Shown here: positions 56,060-64,000 of the stretch, in pieces
Layout of the letters: each line of letters starts with the position of its first letter
Position numbering within the stretch: position 1 is the stretch's first letter
From: Sclerotiophoma versabilis
Lineage: Eukaryota > Ascomycota > Dothideomycetes > Pleosporales > Didymellaceae
Assembly (NCBI GenBank): GCA_012274445.1
Contig: JAAROD010000054.1
Coordinates: 930,001 to 994,000, forward strand
DNA length: 64,000 nt
Direction: 5' to 3'
The notes under the pieces: generated by a model
Databases searched by the model: none
Seen by the model: the letters and a program-made list of their open reading frames with translations, nothing else
What the model was told of the DNA's origin: nothing
Made by a program: the position numbers and the translations under genes

Positions 56060-58102
56060 TTACCACGAGATGACAAATGTCGTCAGGAGCATCGATGTGA
56101 CAAGTGCGATGCTTCCTGACGGGACGCTAGAGAAGCTAGCGCTGCTTTGCACGTTCAGCTTGACGACGGCTCCAGGGAAGCTGCACGTCAAGAGATTGCC
56201 CTCTGGATCCCGCTTGCCGTACTGCAGGGCCCTCGCAGGGTTGTTAGGGCAAGAGAACTCAAGCTGTGCAGGGCAGCTTCTAACTATGTCGAAACACAGA
56301 TCCTCGCACGGAAGCATCTCCTTGTAAGGCCCTGACTTGATGTCTGTATCAATCATAGGATTACGACTCTTGCTGTATCCGAAACGGTCGCGCATGGTCG
56401 CGTTGAACTCAGCGCTCATGTTGTTTGCGAAGGGAATAGTTCCATTTGGGAAGTTGGCGTTGATATTCCGCGGTTGGAGCCATGGGTCATTGGCTGTCCA
56501 GTCCTCGCATCTTGGGATTAGGACAGAACAGAGCCATGCCTTGTAGTCGTCTCGGCAATTGGTACAGTTTCGAGCAAGTGAATACTGGGCGGTCGAGGGA
56601 GCGTCACAAGCGATTTGGTCTAACGAGTTTAAGAAGTTCTTGAAGTACGTCTTCGCCTGTTCGTCGTACAGTGCCTTCAACTTGTCGTCGTCGTATTTGA
56701 ACTCAGGAGAGGACGGAACAGCATAGGCAACAGTGTCGCAGAAGTCAAGATCGGTCAGAACTTGGCACGAATCATCTAGTACAGAATCAGCACTAATGCA
56801 AGATAGACATCTGCAAACATGTCTCGACCTACCTGCTTTTGTAGTCCAATTGAACTGTTGGAAGACCTTGCCGCCAGCACGCACCGTGCCAACACCGGGC
56901 AAGTCCACTGTGTTCTGGTTGCCCTCAACCACTAGGTATCCATTATATGTCTGAGCGTTGCTCAGATTGTGGACGTTGAACTGGCTTTTGGGAAAGCCGG
57001 CACCGAACTTGGTCGTAACTGTTGTTTCGACAGTAATGTTGTTAGTCGAGTTAAATTGCTGCTTAAGTGCGCAGTATGAGTTCTCCATGCCTGTGACTGG
57101 CGACCGGCCAGCTGGAAAGGCATACATGGCAAACGGATTCGAATTGTTCCATTTTGCGATGTCCTCTGCCTTGTTGGAGTCGGTAAGGTTGTAAGTGATG
57201 AACAATGTGGACTCGCTGTCGGTGTCCACCATGAAAAGGAAGGGGTTGGCCCGGTTATAGCTGTGATAGGAACCTTGGGTACTTGCTGCGATTTCAAAGT
57301 GCCAGCTTCCATACCAGTTTTCGTTTAACTTTGGTGCAGAGATACCAATGTAGACGTCCGATGTGGCGTCGAGTTCGAAGGATACGTATCCATTGTCAAA
57401 GGGTATCCCGGTCTTATTCGTGACCAAGTTTTCTGTGGAGCCTGGGCCTGGCTTCTGGTTTTGGGCTGATGTCGAGACATAGAGTGTGAGCTGAGGTGCC
57501 CCGGTGGAGGATGCGTTGTTCCCAGGCATTGGCTGTCTGCAGGTATTTGCTGATAACCAAAGTTTCTTCCCAGCTGATTGCCGAGCCTTCAGAGACTCTC
57601 CTGCATGCTCAAGTCCCAAGGGCTCGCTTACAGAATCGTCTCGCTCTTGCAACTCGTTTGTGGAAGCGTCATCGAAGCTCCTTGCGTCCAGCGCATTGAA
57701 GGAATCACTGGGATTGCTTCGAGCTTGCAGTTGGCTCTTCTCAAGCATAAAGTAGACGGTATTGTCGGGTGTGATATCCTTCTCCATCTTCTCGTCATCT
57801 TTTAGCTGGGCCACCTCTTCAGCTTGGCGTCCAAGCAAACTTCGCGCAAAGTATACAAAGTCCGGCGCATAGCCGCCACTCGGCTGCTCTTCAGAAGCGC
57901 CATCATCGGAGGCGATGGGGTTAGCGACGGCGAGTAGAGGTGCTTCGGGTTGGGACAGGTGCTCCTGATCGGGCGCGGTAGGGATGTCGACAGCTTTCGC
58001 GAAGGAAACCCGCGTCGAGGGATACGTGACGAGGAGGAGACAGAAAGCTGTGATGTAGACGAACAGCTTCGACTGCACGTGTCTGAATGTTCGGGGTTGC
58101 AT
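56060..58102 (-). CDS. MID1: Mid1-type stretch-activated calcium channel subunit, 661 aa
   Basis: Exons 56833-58102 and 56060-56775 flank a 57-base intron (GTAGGT...TACTAG, GCTGAT branch). The intron is a multiple of three with no stop, so the unspliced frame reads through (680 aa). An N-terminal hydrophobic segment (about 12-30) acts as signal or anchor. The middle is rich in Asn-glycosylation sites. The C-terminal third is Cys-rich (DLDFCDTVAYAVPSSP, NCTNCRDDYKAWLCSVLIPRC, LPCEDLCFDIVRSCP), as in Mid1/Ehs1. A hydrophobic C-terminus could be a GPI or membrane anchor. Mid1 works with Cch1 in plasma-membrane calcium influx. Confidence 0.88.
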   Translation of the reverse strand: MQPRTFRHVQSKLFVYITAFCLLLVTYPSTRVSFAKAVDIPTAPDQEHLSQPEAPLLAVANPIASDDGASEEQPSGGYAPDFVYFARSLLGRQAEEVAQLKDDEKMEKDITPDNTVYFMLEKSQLQARSNPSDSFNALDARSFDDASTNELQERDDSVSEPLGLEHAGESLKARQSAGKKLWLSANTCRQPMPGNNASSTGAPQLTLYVSTSAQNQKPGPGSTENLVTNKTGIPFDNGYVSFELDATSDVYIGISAPKLNENWYGSWHFEIAASTQGSYHSYNRANPFLFMVDTDSESTLFITYNLTDSNKAEDIAKWNNSNPFAMYAFPAGRSPVTGMENSYCALKQQFNSTNNITVETTVTTKFGAGFPKSQFNVHNLSNAQTYNGYLVVEGNQNTVDLPGVGTVRAGGKVFQQFNWTTKAGRSRHVCRCLSCISADSVLDDSCQVLTDLDFCDTVAYAVPSSPEFKYDDDKLKALYDEQAKTYFKNFLNSLDQIACDAPSTAQYSLARNCTNCRDDYKAWLCSVLIPRCEDWTANDPWLQPRNINANFPNGTIPFANNMSAEFNATMRDRFGYSKSRNPMIDTDIKSGPYKEMLPCEDLCFDIVRSCPAQLEFSCPNNPARALQYGKRDPEGNLLTCSFPGAVVKLNVQSSASFSSVPSGSIALVTSMLLTTFVISW

Positions 58103-58534
58103 TGCCCTCTCCGCTGGCCTATCGACGGATTGGAGGATGCATGGAGAGTGAATGCGGCGCAGACGAGGCGCAGAGGTATCGATAAGAACTCGGCTGAGGA
58201 GATTATGTCATAGGGCACGCCGCGAGGATTCGCGAGCGTAGTAAGCGTTGAGGTATCAGACAGTCAACAAAGGTGGTCTGCAAGGTTCAATGTCATCTGT
58301 CACTCAGCGTGTCAGGCTCCGAGAGGGAATCGGCGACCATGGTCCGACGCCAAGCCACGTTGCGTTGCTGTGGCGCTCAACGCTCGCCGGACCGTCCCTT
58401 GTGTCACCCACATCACACCGCAAATCTCCAAAATAAGTCAACCGAGCAACGTTTCATATTTCGTGTGTCTATGTGGTATTGACCACGTCCATCCCCTTGT
58501 GCTATTGGCGCACCTAGCCTGCATCCACTATCAT
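58103..58534. other. Intergenic spacer
   Basis: The Mid1 promoter side and the 3' flank of the GH6 gene. No gene seen. Confidence 0.6.
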
Positions 58535-59860
58535 TCAAGCAAGAGCGGGGTTGGCGTTCTTGAGAAGCATCTCGAAGTATGCGTTGAACCACGTACCGGC
58601 CTCAGGTGCTGGCTTGAAAGCAGAAGCACGTCCACAGGTAGCATCGTAACGAGACGCAGAAGTGTCCGAGGTGCCGTCGGACTGGGCTTGTCAGTCTTGA
58701 TGATCAAGTGAGCAGGAGCACCTCGACTTACCTCACCACCCGGCTTGACCCAGACGAAAGCATCAACAAGCGAGTTGCCAGTGTTCGTGGTTGGGCGAGG
58801 ACCGAAACCAGCACCTTGAATGTTGCACCAATCACCCCACGCCTGCTGGCCAGTAGGCTGCTTGCCAGACCGTCCAACATCAACGATGAAGCGAGCTGGG
58901 AAGCCTTGAGCCTGCAGAAGCGGTGCGAACGCCTTGATAAAGCGCTCCTCGTCACAGTTGGCATTGGGACTCGTAATCGCAGGGCAAGTGCCGATCCTGA
59001 ACGCATTGTAGTTTGACACATTAGTAACGATACCACGGACCGCACGAGGAGATCCTGCAGCTTTGTACACTTCAGCAAACAGCCTGGCAGCAGGGCCAAT
59101 GTTGGCATCCCAGCCGAGCCATCCAGCGTGACCCCCATCCATGTACATATCGACATTTGCGAGATTAAGCTTGCGAAGAGCATAGGAAGTCAAATCCCTG
59201 TAGTAAGGTGCCGCACGAGAGCACTTCTGAACGCCCATGTTGGTAACCAGGTTGCCCAGCGAGTCAGGCTCTGTTCAATCTCAGCTACAAAGATCAACAT
59301 AACACCTTTGTGGAGGGGCACTTACCAATAGCAAGATTGACTTTGACGTCAGGGTACTTCCTGAGAATTGCCTCAATCTTGTCAATGTACTCAACCTTGT
59401 ACTTATTCGCTCCATCCTGATCGAGCTTCAGTTCGCCATTTGAAGCCAGTGCAGAACAGTCACGGTCAGGCAGGTTGTAGACGACGAAAGTGCCCATCAG
59501 CTTGGCCCCAGCAGCGTTCTTCGCCTTGATGTCTGCCAGGTAGGTGTCGAGAGTCGGCACCTTGGCGCGCGTGTCCAGCCAGACGAATGAGCCAACTTTA
59601 GCCACAGCTGAAGCTGCGGGCTTAAGTGAGGCGGGGAGCGAAGGAATGGCTAGGCTGTGCACCTCAGACGAGTAGTATGGGTTGGCGTAGAAGGAGTAGC
59701 CGGCGAAGGGGTTAACGGTCGCCTGGCGAGCTTCTGGCTGAGGTGCAGGTGTGGTCTCCGCACGAGCAGGTGTGGCTGCGTTTGGCACTGGGGTAGGCTG
59801 AGGCAGAGCCTGGGCAATGCCTGCCACCAAGGTGGCGATTTGAAGGAGCTTGTATAGCAT
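58535..59860 (-). CDS. Secreted GH6 cellulase without CBM1, 406 aa
   Basis: Exons 59326-59860, 58732-59270 and 58535-58681. The introns are 55 bases (GTAAGT...GAACAG) and 50 bases (GTAAGT...GCCCAG). Residues 1-22 are a signal peptide (MLYKLLQIATLVAGIAQAL), followed by a Pro/Ala/Thr-rich linker and the GH6 domain. Key motifs: VVYNLPDRDCSALASNGE (loop carrying a catalytic Asp), MDGGHAGWLGWDANIGPAA, NVSNYNAFR and FIVDVGRSGKQPTGQQAWGD. GH6 enzymes are inverting cellobiohydrolases or endoglucanases. The linker lacks a cellulose-binding module. The last exon encodes SDGTSD ... TWFNAYFEMLLKNANPAL, a normal family ending. Confidence 0.95.
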
Positions 59861-60560
59861 CTCGAGCAAGGAGGCAAACAGCTCGATGGGTAGATGGTAG
59901 CGTGTCGAGAAAGTGCAGTGGTGAGTTGCAGCTCATATTTGTACTCGAAAACAACTACTGACAGATCATCGTCCAAGAGTCTCTCGTCTCTTCCCAGATT
60001 GAAGCATATAGTGTTCAGACCGCAGTTCCGCTCTTTGATGAACATTAAGACCTATTCAACGGTACAGTTGGTCGTTTGACAAGTATCGCAACTCACTTTT
60101 CAGCTGCCAGCGGGATCTAGGATGCGCATTCCGCTGCCGAGGAGGGAGAAGGGTACCTGCCAAGGTAACATTGAGGGGGTCTAGTAGGCAGTATTGGAGT
60201 AGCCAGGCTTGGAGATCTTGGTCCCGGCCTTAGTGTGCCCCAAATCTAGGGTCAAGCTTATGAACATGGTGAATAGTCAAGAAAACAGTGCGCTGATGCT
60301 GCTAGGCACGACAAACTTCATCGACCGTATTGGGGGAACAAACAGCCGCTCAGGATGTTTGCCATATTGTTACATCAATCTACTCTTCGTAGTCTGAGGC
60401 TCAAGTTGGGAATCTTGGTTGTGGGAGCCTCGGGTAATATAAGGATATTGCATGCAGCAGATAGATTGAACACCACGCCAACAAAAAGTGACGTCAAGGA
60501 ACACCAAAGGCTGGCAAATTCATCATGTACCTTCTCTGAAAGTCTCTCACATTTTCTCGG
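59861..60560. other. Intergenic spacer upstream of GH6
   Basis: A 700-base stretch expected to carry the GH6 promoter. No gene is supported, and I could not point to a confident regulator site. Confidence 0.55.
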
Positions 60561-61269
60561 TTAGTCTTCGGGTACGAAGGGACTCGTTGAGTACGTGCCC
60601 GCGAGACTGCTACTGTTTGGAACCGGATTTACGGGATTTGATGCCGTGAAGTAGTCCTGCATGGAGTCAGTAGGTCTCCGAATAGCTTCAAGGCCGTCTA
60701 TCAGGAAGGCCAGCACTTGAAAAGTCGCATCAACAGCCTGTTTCTCGTTGACAGGCAAAAGGTCAGACGTGGATCCGTTCAAAGCAAATGCAAGTATAAC
60801 ACAAGCACTCCAGGCCAACGAGCCTAGCATGAACCATGTACCTTGGTGTTTGTGGTGAATGTCTGTGCCATTGACGGTAGGCCTGTCTAAGTGAAAGCCA
60901 AGTCCTGAGGTAGATTGCTGCTGCGCCGGTGGCGAGTAGGCGCTTCCTTCTCTGATAGCTTAGATGAACGGCCACAATATCGGTTTCTCACGTACCTCCG
61001 TAAAGTATGGATCTCAGAAATCTGTATCGTGGTTCGAAGTGTCCCTCGAGAGACACGACCAAGACTAACGACTTTTTCCACGCTCCGACATAAAGCAACG
61101 TAACACTACCACTTTCGGTGATGTAGTGGAAAAGGTCTTCATGAGAACGTCTTGTTTCTACTACCTGGCATATTTCATCTTTGGCTTCTTGTCCAAGCCC
61201 CCGAAGCGAGATCTCGGAGAGATGAAAGTAACACGCACGCAAGTTCTGCCCGTGCGTGACAGTCTTCAC
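60561..61269 (-). CDS. Unresolved hypothetical membrane protein, start not found
   Basis: The distal part (60958 down to TAA at 60561) reads AYSPPAQQQSTSGLGFHLD, a hydrophobic segment MLGSLAWSACVILAFALN, then NEKQAVDATFQVLAFLIDGL and a Ser/Pro end. An upstream frame (61269-60996) contains KDEICQVVETRRSHEDLFHY, SGSVTLLYVGAWKKSLVLVV and HFEPRYRFLRSILYG. A 37-base GTACGT...TCTAAG intron (60959-60995) would join them in frame, which is shorter than the other introns here. No ATG exists at the 5' side in frame, so a further 5' exon or decay is implied. Family not recognised. Confidence 0.4.
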
Positions 61270-61613
61270 ATGGTGTGGTGGCCTGATTGCTGGGATACGT
61301 GGGGTTTTGTGACTTGTGTGGGCTACATGTATTCATGGAGGATCCATGCGTTTGTGTCATACGTTCAAAATCTATAGGAGGAAACCATCGACCCTAATTT
61401 GCTGAATAATATCTTGGGTGGTCTTAGGGCTAGCGGAGTATCGGACACTAGATCACAGTTGGATTTCCCATACAATCTAACCCCAAACCCTTAAGTCGAC
61501 CTGTGTAGACTACAAGTAGGAAGAAACAAACTGATTCACCGTAGTTAGCAACGGAGAGCCAATTTGGTTGCACAGGAAATGAGTATCGCGCTTCGATTTT
61601 GATCGTAGAACCC
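61270..61613. other. Intergenic spacer
   Basis: A 344-base stretch between the unresolved membrane gene and the M20 peptidase stop. It may hide a missing 5' exon of the membrane gene. Confidence 0.5.
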
Positions 61614-62909
61614 TCAACTTGCGATATCTTCGAGACCGCACCACTCTGCGATGAATAACGCGATTGTTGTCGTAACTCGCTGTATACTGCTGATGCTCAC
61701 CCTTTCGTCGAATCCATGTAGACTCTCACCAATCGGTCCGTAGCACAATGCAGGTATCTTCTGCTCCAAAGCAAAGATCCTAGTGTCAAGATAAGCAGGC
61801 ATGGTCATGCTCGTGAGCTGAGCACCTGTCACCTGCTGATGCACTGTCTTCAGCACTTCCTCTGCTTCGCTACCGGGTTCTAACACGTAGCCTTCCGCGA
61901 AGAAACCATTCCATGAGACTTTTGCTGGGGAGTCGCGCAGAAACGAGTCGGTTTTTGATACATCAGCAACCTTCCGCTCGATCTTATCTGCTACCTCTTG
62001 CGCAGTCACTCCAGGGAAGAGCGCTACACGGCAATCGATCGTGCACCATGCCGGTACTGAACTGGCCCAATCTCCACCCTGAATCATGGCAACATTAAGA
62101 TTGATGGGAGAAGCCATGTGTTCGAAATACAGCCTCCCTTCCTTCTGGTCGTTCATCTCCTTCTCCAACTCTTTGAGCCCACTCACAATCTTCCATATCG
62201 ATTCGATAGCGTTGGACCCTTCTTTGGCCTTTAGGACGTGAACCGGTCGACCCGCGACCGTAACCTTGAACCAGATGACACCTACGTTGGCACGGACAAG
62301 CTCTTCGTTGGTAGGCTCAGGTATCAAAACTGCATCTGCAGTATAACCCGCAAGATGCGTGGCCATTGTACCATTGCCAGTTGATTCCTCCTCGGGTACA
62401 GATTCGATGATAACTTTCGATGCTGGTTGCTTGCCGATGCTTCGTAAAGCATCCAGAGCATACAGGTTCGCGACCGCACCAGCACGCATATCGCAACTTC
62501 CTCGACCGTACAGCCAATCTCCTTCGATTACCCCGGAGTACGGATCGCGCGTCCATAGTTCCTTAGGCCCATTGGGTACGATGTCGATGTGGCCATTCAA
62601 TATCAAGCTCTTTCCGCCTGGTGTCGAAGACTTCGGCTCGTGTACGCCAATGACAACTGGGGCTCTTGAGTGTGTATCGCTGAATCTGCCAGCCCCAGGA
62701 TGCTGTGACAGTGCTTGTTGGTCCATGTTCAGTCTGGTCGTGCTGTATCCGCGAGAAGCGTACTGGCGATACATTTCCTCTAGAGCCTCATGCTCTTCGC
62801 CTCTTTGTCCGCCATACTGCACCATCTTCTGAACTAATCCCAGCTCATCTTTGAAGTTCTTTGCAACAGCATCCTCGATAGACTTCTTAGTTTCGGACGG
62901 TAGTGGCAT
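61614..62909 (-). CDS. M20-family metallopeptidase / acetylornithine deacetylase-like, 431 aa
   Basis: A single exon from the ATG at 62909. Two-zinc M20 motifs occur in order: NGHIDIVPNG (HxD), GRGSCDMRAG (bridging Asp), VPEEESTGNG (catalytic Glu plus ligand), PEPTNE (ligand), and a late His in GESLHGFDERV. The dimerisation domain between about residues 215 and 330 includes the conserved-type GRPVHVLKAKEGSNA. There is no signal peptide, so it is probably cytosolic. The family includes ArgE/DapE, carboxypeptidases and aminoacylases. The overall pattern fits ArgE/DapE-like deacylases, but the substrate cannot be assigned. Confidence 0.88.
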   Translation of the reverse strand: MPLPSETKKSIEDAVAKNFKDELGLVQKMVQYGGQRGEEHEALEEMYRQYASRGYSTTRLNMDQQALSQHPGAGRFSDTHSRAPVVIGVHEPKSSTPGGKSLILNGHIDIVPNGPKELWTRDPYSGVIEGDWLYGRGSCDMRAGAVANLYALDALRSIGKQPASKVIIESVPEEESTGNGTMATHLAGYTADAVLIPEPTNEELVRANVGVIWFKVTVAGRPVHVLKAKEGSNAIESIWKIVSGLKELEKEMNDQKEGRLYFEHMASPINLNVAMIQGGDWASSVPAWCTIDCRVALFPGVTAQEVADKIERKVADVSKTDSFLRDSPAKVSWNGFFAEGYVLEPGSEAEEVLKTVHQQVTGAQLTSMTMPAYLDTRIFALEQKIPALCYGPIGESLHGFDERVSISSIQRVTTTIALFIAEWCGLEDIAS

Positions 62910-64000
62910 TTTGAAGGCTCAAACAGGATAGAATGTCTTCATATAGAAGCGTAAGAGAGATTCTACAAGGAGTCTACGTATGATAGTTGTCAAGGAAGTT
63001 ATTAAAGCTAGTATATACGCCTTATGCGCTCGCGCTGCTCTTCGGCAATGTTGAAGACCAGCACCTACCCCTCTTTGGCAGGTACACGCGGACGGCTGCG
63101 GGGCTCATCTTCTGGCATCGATAAGGCGCAAAGGCAAGATGAGACGTCGACGATCCCGTACTACCCCTAGTTGCAAGGCACTATTTTGCTCATAACATGA
63201 TATTGACAAGAGTTGGTACATGTGCTCACTGGAAGTATTGCGCCACATGAAGCGACTGCGTGCTAGCGCCGCTTAGTCAGGATCCCGTTGGGAAGACGGA
63301 CCTTTTTGAATGAACGCTGTGCTAACACCAACCATGCGCCATTCCATAACTTCAGGCTTCAAAAATCTGGCAAGGAGACGTTCTGTGGAGCAGATACGGG
63401 CAATCTTTACTGAACCGGCGAACTCTGCCGTCCAGAATTCCTTATTGATCAACTTCAAAAGTCATTTTTGTGCGGCTGCTATCCCGTTGGCCCATATATT
63501 GCGTTCCCCATCAATCTCCTTCGAATATTCGGTCGGATCGTCATTCCAATCTCGTTCCGAATTGTATGACGTTCAGGGGTATTCGTGCCCTCTCCTGCTG
63601 CCATCACTTATGACGTCTGCAGCGAACGTTCAGGATCTTCATCATGGGTGTTCAAAAGTTTTGCAAAGCGATGAACTCTCTCCGAGTTATAGGCCACAAA
63701 TGATCGCAGCCCAACATTGCACAGATGTACTCAATTTGCTTCTTGAGATGTGATGCGTATCCTCGTTTCGAGCATTCTCTTAGAACAACGTCTCACAAAT
63801 CTGCTCAGGTCTTACGCGAAAACAGAAGTTGCGCCTCGGAGCATGTTGTGGCGCATCATCGTATGACAAGGGTCGATAATAACAATACTTCTAGTGCCGT
63901 TTTACCGCTACAGCGCTCATAGCGTTTCCTGCTCATAGGCAATAACGAGATATTCGGGTATTTGTTCGACGGAAATTGTCCAAATCCAACATGATGCATA
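62910..64000. other. Right-end spacer, 1.1 kb
   Basis: The M20 promoter side, then a stretch without a supported intact gene. A possible minus-strand relic lies at 63273-63629. A 147-codon plus-strand frame (63310-63753) has no family motif. Confidence 0.5.
63273..63629 (-). pseudogene. Possible gene relic with in-frame TGA codons
   Basis: One minus-strand frame ending at 63273 reads protein-like: SERDWNDDPTEYSKEIDGE, then EFWTAEFAGSVKIARICSTE and FLKPEVMEWRMVGVSTAF. It is interrupted by TGA at 63573-63575 and 63462-63464, with a further TGA at 63630-63632. All the stops are TGA and would be Arg (CGA) after a single C-to-T change. No family was recognised; chance cannot be excluded. Confidence 0.25.

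Overview
The window is a piece of a filamentous ascomycete nuclear genome. Single genes carry short GT-AG introns (44-62 bases typical, often with CTGAC/CTAAC-like branch points). The gene content is eukaryotic (gamma-tubulin complex, ORC5, Tad3, formin, a Zn2Cys6 regulator, a Mid1 channel subunit), and there are plant-biomass enzymes typical of fungi (AA9 and PF03067-type lytic polysaccharide monooxygenases, GH6). The gene set fits Dothideomycetes/Pleosporales best, but that placement is inference. No operons, CRISPR arrays, insertion sequences or intact transposons were seen. I reconstructed exon boundaries by hand, using splice sites, reading phase and family motifs.

Layout. 1-10 kb is a minus-strand housekeeping block: an unknown nuclear-type protein cut by the left edge, a small Gly-rich membrane protein, a ubiquitin-like/WLM metalloprotease, gamma-tubulin complex protein 2 and a maltose-type sugar transporter. 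A degenerate 46-55 bp tandem array lies between the last two. 11-25 kb is gene-poor and accessory. It holds an eight-exon M6 metalloprotease with a lectin-like tail, two secreted LPMOs, a 48-residue CxxCxGxG protein, an intron-containing tRNA-Glu and a signal-less ricin-type lectin, separated by spacers of up to 3.5 kb.

26-44 kb is gene-dense and conserved: Tad3, ORC5, a DCAF4-like WD protein head-to-head with SelO, a carboxylesterase with a one-base frame break, a 1,781-residue formin head-to-head with a small membrane protein, and formate dehydrogenase. 44-64 kb is mixed: a secreted six-cysteine protein, a peroxisomal (-SKL) acyl-CoA dehydrogenase, a Zn2Cys6 regulator whose zinc cluster crosses a 13-base microexon, Mid1, a GH6 cellulase, an unresolved membrane gene, an M20 peptidase, and a possible gene relic near the right end.

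Functionally, the AA9, PF03067-type LPMO and GH6 proteins form an oxidative plus hydrolytic polysaccharide-degrading set. The sugar transporter could take up released sugars. They are scattered over 50 kb rather than tightly clustered, so this is a theme and not a demonstrated cluster. I found no convincing biosynthetic, immunity or selfish-element system. The most novel-looking items are the CxxCxGxG mini-protein, the secreted six-cysteine protein, the M6-lectin protease, the microexon in the zinc cluster and several genes with frame breaks.
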